A DNA stretch of 64,000 nucleotides. It comes from Desulfamplus sp964425195. Its GTDB lineage: Bacteria; Desulfobacterota; Desulfobacteria; Desulfobacterales; Desulfobacteraceae. The notes under the pieces are model-generated. The model ran no database searches, was not told the origin of the DNA, and was given only the letters and a program-made list of their open reading frames with translations. The stretch covers positions 62,001 to 126,000 of the forward strand of contig CAYRLG010000001.1 in NCBI GenBank assembly GCA_964425195.1. Reading direction: 5' to 3'. Positions 34,339 to 42,288 of this stretch are shown here, in pieces. Each line of letters begins with the position of its first letter. Within the stretch, counting starts at the first letter, position 1. Both the position numbers and the translations under genes were made by a program.

Positions 34339-35475
34339 TTACCCTTTTGAATTTGTATATGAATAAGCTCTCTTTGAGGATTTAGGTGATTTTTTATCAC
34401 TTCTTGTACATATTCTATGTATAGTCTGAGCATGCCACACTCCTCTTCCTGAAAAGGTTGGTTGTCCAAGATTAATAAGGTGCTGTGCCACCTCATCAAA
34501 AGTTTTTCCCTTATTACGCATAGAGTTAATAATATCAAGAATCTCTTCTCTTGAGAGAAGTGTTTTTTGTGATGATACTTCAATTTTATCTGATGGCTCA
34601 TCTTTGTCTGGCGGGTGATAATTACTTTTTACATCATCTTTACTCTCTTTTGAATCTTCTATCTCAGAGATAAATGTTTTTGTATTATCTAATTTTCTTC
34701 GTCTGATCACTTTTGGAGCTTCTTTTTTATCATTATCACTCTCGTCAGCAAACTCTTTGGAGCTTTTCATGGAATACTCAACATCTTGAGTATAACTACC
34801 ACTCTCTTTATTTGTATGTATGCTATCTATATAGTCTGAATTAGCCTTGTTGTTAATATAGTCGTCATCATCAACAACTTCACCTTCAATAGGTTCAATC
34901 TCAACCACTTCAGTTTTTAAAGCATCATCTATATTTAAATTAGTAGCAATATCAGTATTACTACTCTTTTTTAGAGAAAAATCATGTTTAGAATTTTCAT
35001 CATAATTATCTGATGGATCTATAAAATTTGATGAGATTGGCTCTTGAGAGTCGCTCTCTTCTTCTTTAAATGATGAGAATTTTTCATGAAAAGATGGCAT
35101 TGTGATTACCCTAAGATATTCTGCTATCTCCTCAAGAGCAATAGCTTTACGCTCTTCAGCCAATACTCTCTTTTCTTGAACTGCAACCATCATATCTTGA
35201 CTCTTTGTGTATAGAGAGATAAGCTCCTGTAATATATCAAAAGTTTCTATCGAAGTAGAGTAGGATGGTTGGATATCATCTGGAGCCATCTGAGTATGAA
35301 CTGTTGCTCTTGTTGCTCCGGGTCTTTTGATATTTCCCGTTCGTGTTGACTGATAATTAACCTGGTTCTGAAAATTTGAGCTACTATTAAAATTGCTATT
35401 ATCAAAACTTCTTCTGGTTTTTGGCAGACGTTTATCTTTCTGGTTGCCCCTAATGCTTTGAAGAAAATCGTTCAT
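34339..35475 (-). CDS. Acidic low-complexity protein with C-terminal recombinase-type helix-turn-helix
   Basis: 378 residues. The N-terminus (MNDFLQSIRGNQKDKRLPK) is basic and followed by an Asn/Ser-rich stretch, then a short helical coiled-coil-like segment (about 85-130 with KRVLAEERKAIALEEIAEYL), and a long acidic disordered region (about 135-310) rich in Asp, Glu, Ser and Lys. The C-terminus (about 310-360) reads SREEILDIINSMRNKGKTFDEVAQHL and then TFSGRGVWHAQTIHRI. That pattern, two helices with G-x-x-x-W-x-x-x-T-I-x-R-I, is the DNA-binding helix-turn-helix of the recombinase domain of large serine recombinases, but no catalytic domain is present. Function unknown; a DNA-binding or nucleoid-associated protein is a guess. 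AAGGAG precedes the ATG. Confidence 0.7.
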   Translation of the reverse strand: MNDFLQSIRGNQKDKRLPKTRRSFDNSNFNSSSNFQNQVNYQSTRTGNIKRPGATRATVHTQMAPDDIQPSYSTSIETFDILQELISLYTKSQDMMVAVQEKRVLAEERKAIALEEIAEYLRVITMPSFHEKFSSFKEEESDSQEPISSNFIDPSDNYDENSKHDFSLKKSSNTDIATNLNIDDALKTEVVEIEPIEGEVVDDDDYINNKANSDYIDSIHTNKESGSYTQDVEYSMKSSKEFADESDNDKKEAPKVIRRRKLDNTKTFISEIEDSKESKDDVKSNYHPPDKDEPSDKIEVSSQKTLLSREEILDIINSMRNKGKTFDEVAQHLINLGQPTFSGRGVWHAQTIHRICTRSDKKSPKSSKRAYSYTNSKG

Positions 35476-35899
35476 TGATTCTTCTCCTTAATTTTTTAGT
35501 TTATAGTATTGTTATAAAATGTATATAATTTTGTACTTTATGAAAACTGATTTCCAGGCAGAATTATCCACCGAATCAGGAATTTTAAAAAAATTTAAAA
35601 AAAGAAAATAAACCCTCTACTTTATTTGACAGGTTTATTTTCTTTATAATTTTTAATTCTGTTTTTTAAGGTGTTAATAATAAGGAATGTAAATAACTAT
35701 AACTCATTTAGGTATTCTACTTATGAATGTGGTGATTTGTAAACTCAGGAATTTACTTTATCTGCAATTTATCGTATTCTGTCAAGGATTTTTGTAAACA
35801 GGATATATCACTATTTTGTTATAAATATTTTATCAGAACTATTTTAAAGAGCTTTTAAGATGCTTTTTATAAACATTTTATCTTTTTTGAGGAAAAATA
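35476..35899. other. 424-bp divergent spacer upstream of queF with an orphan hairpin
   Basis: A perfect 14-bp inverted repeat (arms 35601-35614 and 35632-35645, AAAGAAAATAAACC and complement, 17-nt loop) is followed on the plus strand by ATAATTTTTAATTCTG. It looks like an end of a transcript, but no gene is seen on the plus strand before it. I looked for a preQ1 aptamer and did not find its conserved core. Otherwise AT-rich, no open frame. Confidence 0.45.
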
Positions 35900-36304
35900 A
35901 TGAAACCTTCTTATGAATACAAAATTAATTATACTATCGAATCCCCAGATAGCATAAAAAAAGAGATGCTTGACCCTATAGATTATGGTTATAAATCTAA
36001 AAGAAGTATTGATATAACTATTAAACAACCTGAATTTACATCGGTGTGTCCCATGACAGGACTTCCTGACGTTGGCACTATTATAATAAAATATAGACCT
36101 GACCAAAAGATAGTTGAGCTTAAATCTCTTAAATTCTATCTATTACAGTATCGCAATGTTGGAATGTTCTATGAACATGTTGTCAATAGAGTTTTAGATG
36201 ATTTGGTTGATATGGTTGCCCCTCTACAGATGGAGGTCATTGGAGAATTTACTCCAAGAGGTGGGATTAGTTCTATGGCATCTGCTATCTATAAAAAGCA
36301 ATGA
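35900..36304 (+). CDS. queF: NADPH-dependent 7-cyano-7-deazaguanine reductase
   Basis: Reduces preQ0 to preQ1 in queuosine synthesis. 134 residues, the short unimodular form. TSVCPMTGLPDVGTI (47-61) holds the nucleophilic Cys50 and the proton-donor Asp57; ELKSLKFYLLQYRN is the signature QueF motif (E-S/L-K-S-x-K), followed by H-x-x-V-V-N and GEFTPRGG. GAGG precedes the ATG. Queuosine fits the two neighbouring tRNA-modifying dihydrouridine synthases only in the general sense of tRNA modification. Confidence 0.95.
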   Translation: MKPSYEYKINYTIESPDSIKKEMLDPIDYGYKSKRSIDITIKQPEFTSVCPMTGLPDVGTIIIKYRPDQKIVELKSLKFYLLQYRNVGMFYEHVVNRVLDDLVDMVAPLQMEVIGEFTPRGGISSMASAIYKKQ

Positions 36305-36325
36305 ATAGTGTAAAATATTAGTCTG

Positions 36326-37441
36326 TTATATATAACTTAACTCTCTATTGGCTAAAAATTCTTGATAATTATTTATAATATCAAGAGCATCACTCATTGA
36401 GTTGATATTGGTTAAGGCTTGTCTGAATTTACTACACTCAGGATATCCTTTCACAAACCATACAAGCCGGCTTCGCATCATCTTGCAAGCCGGTAACTCC
36501 CCAAAATAATCTACCGAACTTTTCAGTAACTCTTTCATCATAGCGAAAATTTCGTCTGAAGAGCGATTTTGGTAACTTTTTGTTAGGGAGTCAGAAAATG
36601 ATTGAGAATCAGAAGAGTTTGGCGATTTATCTTCGGACTGATATTCAGATAAAAGCCTTTCGATATCAGAAAGGATAAAAGGGTTGGACATAGCTGCTCT
36701 GCCAACCATCACAGCATCACACCCTGTCTCCTTAATCATTCTAACTCCATCTTCGGCAGAAGAGATATCTCCATTTCCAATAAGAGGAATGGAGATATTA
36801 GCTTTAAGTCGTTTTATTAATGACCAGTCTGCTTTTCCCTTAAAACCCTGAGATGCTGTCCTTGGATGAAAGGTAATAGCATCAACCCCCAGCTTTTCTG
36901 CTATTTCTGCAAGCTTAAATGCCTGTACCCCAGAGCTATCCCAACCTGATCGTATTTTAATCGTAAAAGGCAGAGAGACTGCATCACGAACAGCTTTGAT
37001 AACTTCTTCTGCTTTGGCGATATTTTGCATCAAAGCGACTCCAGCACCTGTCTTAACTACCTTTTTAACACTACAACCAAAGTTAATATCAATAATATCA
37101 GCGACTTTAACGTCAGCAACTTCTAAAACACCCTCTTTATCACAAATATTGTGTTCCGATTGAGATGTTACTACGGGAGTATTCTCAATAATAGCAGCCG
37201 CTTTTGCCATCTCTTTCGGTTCAGACCCAAAAATCTGAACCGAAAGAGGTTTCTCTTCAGGTGTAGTTTGAAGAAGGGATAGTGTTTTTTCAGATTTATA
37301 TAAAACCCCTTTTACACTGATCATTTCAGAACATACTAACGAACATCCACACTGCTTTACAATACGCCGAAATGGCAAATTGGTAATTCCTGCAAGTGGA
37401 GCAAGTACCGTATGCCCTTCAATGTTCACTTTTCCAATCTT
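36326..37441 (-). CDS. dusB: tRNA-dihydrouridine synthase, DusB-type, with insertions
   Basis: FMN enzyme reducing uridine in tRNA to dihydrouridine. Recognisable: VLAPLAGITNLPFRRI (13-28), SVQIFGSEP (68-76), DIINFGC-type motif read DINFGCSVKKVV with catalytic Cys124, IKIRSGWD, HPRTASQGFKG, IGNGDI and VMVGRAAMSNPF. The family has GCP at the catalytic Cys; here it is GCS. Two insertions are unusual: about 25 residues at 88-112 between the FGSEP helix and the catalytic strand, and a Ser/Asp-rich stretch around 270-295. A perfect 15-bp inverted repeat lies inside the coding sequence. The start codon overlaps the preceding gene by four bases, so the two are coupled. 371-372 residues; family about 320-340. 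Confidence 0.88.
   Translation of the reverse strand, partial: KIGKVNIEGHTVLAPLAGITNLPFRRIVKQCGCSLVCSEMISVKGVLYKSEKTLSLLQTTPEEKPLSVQIFGSEPKEMAKAAAIIENTPVVTSQSEHNICDKEGVLEVADVKVADIIDINFGCSVKKVVKTGAGVALMQNIAKAEEVIKAVRDAVSLPFTIKIRSGWDSSGVQAFKLAEIAEKLGVDAITFHPRTASQGFKGKADWSLIKRLKANISIPLIGNGDISSAEDGVRMIKETGCDAVMVGRAAMSNPFILSDIERLLSEYQSEDKSPNSSDSQSFSDSLTKSYQNRSSDEIFAMMKELLKSSVDYFGELPACKMMRSRLVWFVKGYPECSKFRQALTNINSMSDALDIINNYQEFLANRELSYI
37211..37248. repeat. Perfect 15-bp inverted repeat inside dusB
   Basis: CTCTTTCGGTTCAGA (37211-37225), 8-nt spacer, exact complement (37234-37248). It encodes residues 66-78 of DusB, overlapping the conserved VQIFGSEP motif. In the mRNA it would form a very stable stem in the early part of the message. 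Confidence 0.9.
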
Positions 37442-37824
37442 CATTTACTATCCTTTTTCTTTTTCTGAAAATCAGCTAACGAAATAATCTCTCCCCCATC
37501 TTCTCTATCTCCTTTATCTCTCTTCTCTTGATTGAGTTGCGTTATAGAGTTGTCTTGCAACTTATCTTCACTCTCATCTATAAAGCGACCATCTGGAGCA
37601 TGAACAACCTCAATTTTCATTCGCTTACCGCCCATAAAAAATTCAGTACCATTAATATAGATATCTTTAAGAGTCCAGACAACTACCTTTATAGGTATCT
37701 GCAAAACTAAAAGCTCTATATTAAACCAATCTTTCTTAACATCTGGCGATATGTTCTCCACCCTTGCAAAAAAAATGGGGGAATCTTCCATATATACCAG
37801 CACAATATCGTTTTCTATTGCCAT
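37441..37824 (-). CDS. Conserved unknown protein coupled to dusB
   Basis: 127 residues without signal peptide or membrane helix. The N-terminal 85 residues look like a small beta-rich domain: NDIVLVYMEDSPIFFARVENI, then KKDWFNIELLVLQIPIKVVVWTL and INGTEFFMGGKRMKIEVV. The rest is a charged tail with a Lys-rich end (FQKKKKDSK). I recall similar proteins in other Desulfobacterota, none with a known function. The stop overlaps the dusB start, which ties it to that gene and suggests a role around RNA or translation, but this is only context. Confidence 0.75.
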   Translation of the reverse strand: MAIENDIVLVYMEDSPIFFARVENISPDVKKDWFNIELLVLQIPIKVVVWTLKDIYINGTEFFMGGKRMKIEVVHAPDGRFIDESEDKLQDNSITQLNQEKRDKGDREDGGEIISLADFQKKKKDSK

Positions 37825-37865
37825 AGAACACTCTCCGCTGATAAAAATATCTTTATTAAAGCAAC

Positions 37866-39932
37866 TTAAATATTTAACGCTACCAAAACACCTTGATGAA
37901 CAGCATCAAACGCCATGCCTATGCTCTTTGAATCTCCAATAAGATCGTACGGAATATTGAGTTGCTCAATCTCCGGTATAAGTTTGGTGTCAGGAAGTGC
38001 TCCAGTAGCAATTACAATAGTATCTGCTAAAATCTCTTCAACACCATCTGGAGTCTCGATAATAATACCATCACGAGTAATCTCTAAAGCGCGACTCTTA
38101 AGTTTAACTGCTATACCAAAACGCTCCATATCTTGGAGCATTCCCCACCTTGTACTCTTCCCAAACTCTTTTCCTACCTTATCGAGCATCTCGACAATTG
38201 TGATATGTTTTGTTCCTCGTGTCGCCATCTTATAAAGAGCATCTGGAGGTTCAGCACTGTTTACAAGAAGAAACTTTAGGGCTTTTCCTGAAAGTGTCCC
38301 TTTTTCAGCAAGAAACAGAGCAGTTTCTACACCAACCGCACCACCACCTACAACTACTACATTGTCACCAGTATAAACTTTATTTTGTAACACATCCCAT
38401 GCCTGTACAACACGGGATACTTCAACAAGAGTAAGGTGACATAATTGATCACTTCCAGGTAGATATGCTTGCTCAACATAAGATTTATCAATACCCGGAA
38501 TCGGAGGGGTCATAGGAGTAGCACCAGTTGCAAGAACAATATGATCTGGTTTTTCTTGTTTAATAAGATTACTATCTACACAAGTATTAAGATGAAGAGA
38601 AATGTTTCTGATATAGATTTGAGTTGCAAGATTTCTCGCAAACTCTGCAAACTCATCTCTTCCCGGAGGTGCAGCAGCTAAATAGAGCTGTCCGCCAAGT
38701 TTTCCTGATTTCTCATATAAAGATACATTATGCCCCCTATCTGCGAGTGTTATAGCAGCATTCATACCAGCAGCGCCGCCACCAATTACCATAATTTTTT
38801 TTGGGTTATCTGTTCTAAGAACAACTCTTGTTCTTTCATGTCCTGCTCTTGGATTGCACAAGCACTCCACATGCTTGAGTTTAAAAAGATTATCAAAGCA
38901 CCCTTGGGCACACGCAACACAGTGGATAATTTCCTCCTCTTTATTATTGCTTGCCTTTTCTGGAAGATATGGATCAGCAATAAGGCTACGTCCCATAGCT
39001 ACCATGTCACATAAACCGTCTGCTATCATCTCTCTTGCTAATGCGGGATCATTGATTCTATGGCTTGCTATTACTGGAATTTTTACAACCTCTCTGATAC
39101 CACGTGACAAATAGGCAAAAGCACCACGTGGAACTGATGCAGTAATCTGCGGCACTCGTGCTTCATGCCACCCAACATTGATACAAAGAGCGTCAACTCC
39201 AGCCTCCTCCTCAAGAGCTGTAGCATACTTTAAAAGCTCCTCCCGCCCCTGACCTTTACGCATAAAATCGTTTCCATTCATACGAACAATTATAGGGAAC
39301 TCCTCTCCTACAGCATCTCTAATTGCTAACATAATCTCAATACCAAAACGGATACGGTTTTCAAATGCTCCTCCATACTCGTCGGTTCTGTGGTTTGTAA
39401 GAGGAGAGAGAAATTCACTTATTAGATAGCCTGTACCGCTTAACACCTCAACAGCATCAAATCCTGCTTTTTTGACTCTAAGTGCTGCATCTGCAAAATT
39501 TTTGATAATCTTTTTGATGTCATCTTTATCAAGTTCACGTGGGACCTCTCTTGTAAGGTTAGAGGCAATTGGAGATGGTGCTACAGGTTTCTCGCCATTA
39601 AGAAAAAAAGACATGTTATAGCGTCCTGAATGGTTAAGCTGTACGCATGATCTTGCTCCATTATCCTTAATTGCCGATGCAAGTCGGCTTAATCCTTCAA
39701 TAAAGTCATCTTTATGAGCACCTATGTTTAAACTGTTACCAGATAACTCATCAATGGTTGCATATCCAACTGAGATCATGCCAGCACCACCCTTTGCTCG
39801 CTCTATATAAAAATCTACTATCTGGTCTGTTACCTGAAAATTGTTTGCCATGCCAAGGTGCATTGCTGGCATGAATATTCTGTTTTTTACTGAAAGAAAA
39901 TTTATGTTAATTGGTTGAAACAGTGGATCCAT
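37866..39932 (-). CDS. FadH-like NADH:flavin oxidoreductase (old yellow enzyme plus FAD/NAD domain)
   Basis: 688 residues. N-terminal TIM-barrel (about 1-340) of the old yellow enzyme type with KNRIFMPAMHLGMA, QLNHSGRY, GFDAVEVLSGTGYLISEFLSP and DMVAMGRSLIADP. A 4Fe-4S motif follows: CVACAQGCFDNLFKLKHVEC, then CNPRAG, fitting the C-x-x-C-x-x-x-C...C pattern of this family. The second half holds two dinucleotide-binding domains, VIGGGAAGMNAA for FAD and VVGGGAVGVETA for NAD(P). Layout and length match 2,4-dienoyl-CoA reductase FadH, trimethylamine dehydrogenase and BaiCD-like enzymes. The substrate is not clear; in an anaerobe a role in enoate or enoyl-CoA reduction is likely. AAGGAG precedes the start. 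Confidence 0.88.
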   Translation of the reverse strand: MDPLFQPININFLSVKNRIFMPAMHLGMANNFQVTDQIVDFYIERAKGGAGMISVGYATIDELSGNSLNIGAHKDDFIEGLSRLASAIKDNGARSCVQLNHSGRYNMSFFLNGEKPVAPSPIASNLTREVPRELDKDDIKKIIKNFADAALRVKKAGFDAVEVLSGTGYLISEFLSPLTNHRTDEYGGAFENRIRFGIEIMLAIRDAVGEEFPIIVRMNGNDFMRKGQGREELLKYATALEEEAGVDALCINVGWHEARVPQITASVPRGAFAYLSRGIREVVKIPVIASHRINDPALAREMIADGLCDMVAMGRSLIADPYLPEKASNNKEEEIIHCVACAQGCFDNLFKLKHVECLCNPRAGHERTRVVLRTDNPKKIMVIGGGAAGMNAAITLADRGHNVSLYEKSGKLGGQLYLAAAPPGRDEFAEFARNLATQIYIRNISLHLNTCVDSNLIKQEKPDHIVLATGATPMTPPIPGIDKSYVEQAYLPGSDQLCHLTLVEVSRVVQAWDVLQNKVYTGDNVVVVGGGAVGVETALFLAEKGTLSGKALKFLLVNSAEPPDALYKMATRGTKHITIVEMLDKVGKEFGKSTRWGMLQDMERFGIAVKLKSRALEITRDGIIIETPDGVEEILADTIVIATGALPDTKLIPEIEQLNIPYDLIGDSKSIGMAFDAVHQGVLVALNI

Positions 39933-40052
39933 TGTAAGGTTATCTCCTTAATTTATGTTTATTTTAAACTTTATAGTGTCTAAAGATTTGACAATATTTT
40001 TAGATGCTGCCAAATCTTAAATTCTATTAACTTATATTTAAGTTGTCGAGTC

Positions 40053-41150
40053 TTAAATTATATTAAGTTGGTTACTCTCTAAATCGCCATCATCTGGCTT
40101 GAAAATAGGCATCATAGCAAAAAAGTTGTCTGATAGTGCCTTATAGTGCTCTCTGTTTTTTACCTTTAAAATCTTTTTTATCTCTTTTCTACTTTCAGGA
40201 AAAGATGGACCAATATATGTCCAAAAACCTTTCATTCTACCAGTAACATGAAGAGGTCCATAAAATTTACGAGAATAGGTTTCAAAAAGTTCGTCATGAA
40301 ATAGCTTAATCCTATCAAGCTCATCTTTCCTGTTAATTGCCTGTAATCGTTCTATCTCCCCTGACACTCCTGTCTTTAGCACACTGTTTTTTATCTGAGA
40401 TGGTAAAAATGGATTTGATAAAATTCCCCTTCCAATCATAAATCGTTTTATCTGCTTCAAAGATTGAACTGAAGTTTCACTATCTGTTTTTACTGCTTCC
40501 AAACGCTTTACAATATGACTAAATATCTTTACACTTGTAATATCTCCATTGTAAACTAAATTGTGAGATGTGCTATTAGCAACACGGATAAAGGCATCAA
40601 TATCAGCATATCCTCCATACATCTCAATCCCAGTTCTTGGGTGAACAATAATCTCATCTAAAGGATATTTTTCAAAAATCGGCAGAAGCTCAAATATCTC
40701 CTCTTTATCATACCTACCAAGGCGTACCTTAATTGAAATTTTGCATCTGGAAAGCTCTGAAATCAACCCTTTAAACAGAGTATATAAAAACTCATCGACC
40801 ATTTCAGGATATGAAAGCATACCAGAACCCCGCTTTTTCTTTGCAACTTTGGAGTGAGGGCATCCCATATTCAAATTTATAGTGTTATATCCAAGCTCTA
40901 CAAGATGGCGAGCAAGAAAAAGAAAATCTTCTGCTACATTTCCAAGTATCTGGGGGATAAGGTTAGTACAATGAACATTATTTTCTGGAATAACATCTTT
41001 AAGGCATGAAATATTTATTTTATGCTGACTCATTGTTGATATAAATGGTGCAACTGCCTGATCAACGCCTGTAAAATGTCGAAAATAGACATCTCTGAAA
41101 ACTGCATCAGTATAACCTTGTATTGGTGCAAGTATTATTTGATAACTCAT
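40053..41150 (-). CDS. tRNA-dihydrouridine synthase family protein (DusC-like)
   Basis: 365 residues from the ATG at 41150, directly after a GTG. FMN-dependent uridine reductase family. Motifs: ILAPIQGYTDAVFRD (6-20), NLIPQILGN, NTINLNMGCPHSKVAKKKRGSGML with the catalytic Cys in GCP, KISIKVRLG, IIVHPRTGIEMYGG, LVYNGDI and FMIGRGILSNPF. It differs from the other dus gene in the window by the canonical GCP and lack of the insertion at the catalytic strand, and is closer to the Dus family members that start with a PIQG or PMEG segment. Which tRNA position it modifies cannot be said. Confidence 0.87.
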   Translation of the reverse strand: MSYQIILAPIQGYTDAVFRDVYFRHFTGVDQAVAPFISTMSQHKINISCLKDVIPENNVHCTNLIPQILGNVAEDFLFLARHLVELGYNTINLNMGCPHSKVAKKKRGSGMLSYPEMVDEFLYTLFKGLISELSRCKISIKVRLGRYDKEEIFELLPIFEKYPLDEIIVHPRTGIEMYGGYADIDAFIRVANSTSHNLVYNGDITSVKIFSHIVKRLEAVKTDSETSVQSLKQIKRFMIGRGILSNPFLPSQIKNSVLKTGVSGEIERLQAINRKDELDRIKLFHDELFETYSRKFYGPLHVTGRMKGFWTYIGPSFPESRKEIKKILKVKNREHYKALSDNFFAMMPIFKPDDGDLESNQLNII

Positions 41151-41153
41151 CAC

Positions 41154-41469
41154 TTCTCGCTCTTCTTATTTATCATCTGTTATCTCTACTATTTTGATAA
41201 TTCCACTATGCACAATCCAGTTATGGTTGTTATGCTCAATATAGAGTAAAAGACCGTGTTCAATTTCAAGGTCGTTAATACCTATATCATATTTTATAGC
41301 TATTTTGCAGCTTATTGTTTTTATGAAATCATATTATTAGCACATATCTATAACTATTTATAATTGAGTTGAAGATGTATTTAAGAGATGATAGAAACTA
41401 ATCTACTCTTTTATATTTAGCCAAATCGGCTGATATTTTAACTAAACGGATAAAAATAAGGAGAATGCC
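41154..41469. other. 316-bp spacer upstream of panB
   Basis: Apart from the start-less minus-strand open frame described separately, the region is AT-rich. The plus-strand panB start is well marked by AAGGAGA at about 41459-41465. No convincing sigma70 promoter or riboswitch was seen. Confidence 0.3.
41166..41333 (-). other. Open frame of 55 codons without a usual start, ahead of the DusC-like gene
   Basis: The minus strand is open for 55 codons up to a TAA 13 bp before the dus start. The translation is not random looking: DLEIEHGLLLYIEHNNHNWIV followed within a few residues by GIIKIVEITDD, with hydrophobic/charged alternation of a small beta domain. However, no ATG, GTG or TTG occurs in the first two thirds; an ATG at the upstream edge is in another frame. 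It could be the remains of a gene, a gene with an ATT/ATA start, or chance. Confidence 0.3.
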
Positions 41470-42261
41470 ATGCAAAATAGAGTAACAGTAACTTCGCTTT
41501 ATAAAATGAAGAGAGAAGGAAGAAAAATCACAGAATTAACAGCTTATGACTATCCATTTGCAAGCATGGTTGATGCAGCCGGGATTGATATAATTCTTGT
41601 CGGAGACTCTCTTGGCATGGCTGTTCAAGGCAAAGAGAACACTCTTGCTGTAACAATGGAGGAGATGCTCTACCACACTGCAATGGTGTCAAGAGCATGT
41701 TCATACTCAATGGTAATTGGAGATATGCCGTTTATGTCATATCACTCCTCTCTTGAAAAAGCAGTAGAGAATGCTGGCAGATTTTTAAAAGAGGCTGGAG
41801 CTTCTGCTGTAAAACTTGAAGGAGGGGCTGCTGTTTGTGATGTAATAAGTGCAATATCAAAGGCATCTATTCCTGTTCAGGCACATATTGGATTAACCCC
41901 TCAGTCAGTGCATCAAATGGGAGGATTTAAAGTTCAACGTGATGAAGATAGGCTAATGGCAGATGCACTAAAAGTTCAGGAAGCCGGAGCGTTTTCTGTT
42001 GTACTTGAAGGTATCCCCTCCCCTATTTCTGCTAAAATTACCAAAGCACTTGATATTCCGACAATCGGAATAGGTGCAGGAGCTGAATGTGACGGGCAGG
42101 TTCTTGTTATCCATGATATGCTTGGATTGACCAACAGAACAGTTCCAAAGTTTGTAAAAAAATTTGTTGACATATATCCTTTAGCACAGCAGGGGTTAAA
42201 ACAGTACATTGATGAAGTAAGAGCAGGCACATTTCCTTCAAAAGAGTATGAGTATAAATAG
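41470..42261 (+). CDS. panB: 3-methyl-2-oxobutanoate hydroxymethyltransferase
   Basis: First step of pantothenate synthesis: transfers hydroxymethyl from methylenetetrahydrofolate to ketoisovalerate, giving ketopantoate. 263 residues, family length. TAYDYPFASMVDAAGIDIILVGDSLGM contains the metal-binding Asp of VGDSLGM; VIGDMPFMSY, AVKLEGG and AHIGLTPQSVHQMGGF are typical, as is IGIGAGAECDGQVLVIHDMLG. GGAG precedes the ATG. A DUF2520 oxidoreductase follows 27 bp downstream, probably in one operon. Confidence 0.95.
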   Translation: MQNRVTVTSLYKMKREGRKITELTAYDYPFASMVDAAGIDIILVGDSLGMAVQGKENTLAVTMEEMLYHTAMVSRACSYSMVIGDMPFMSYHSSLEKAVENAGRFLKEAGASAVKLEGGAAVCDVISAISKASIPVQAHIGLTPQSVHQMGGFKVQRDEDRLMADALKVQEAGAFSVVLEGIPSPISAKITKALDIPTIGIGAGAECDGQVLVIHDMLGLTNRTVPKFVKKFVDIYPLAQQGLKQYIDEVRAGTFPSKEYEYK

Positions 42262-42288
42262 GTCTGGAGAATATTGAAAAAGGAAAAT

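Noticed and set aside
34320..34601. A 93-codon minus-strand frame overlapping the end of the 378-residue gene
   Set aside because: Different frame of the same strand as a gene with a good start and a recognisable HTH; no own start signal.
35476..35899. preQ1 riboswitch before queF
   Set aside because: The conserved C-rich loop and A-rich tail of preQ1 classes are not recognisable.
39983..40018. 8-bp inverted repeat after the DusC-like gene as terminator
   Set aside because: 20-nt loop, AT-rich stem and no T run on the minus strand; could be chance in this AT-rich spacer.
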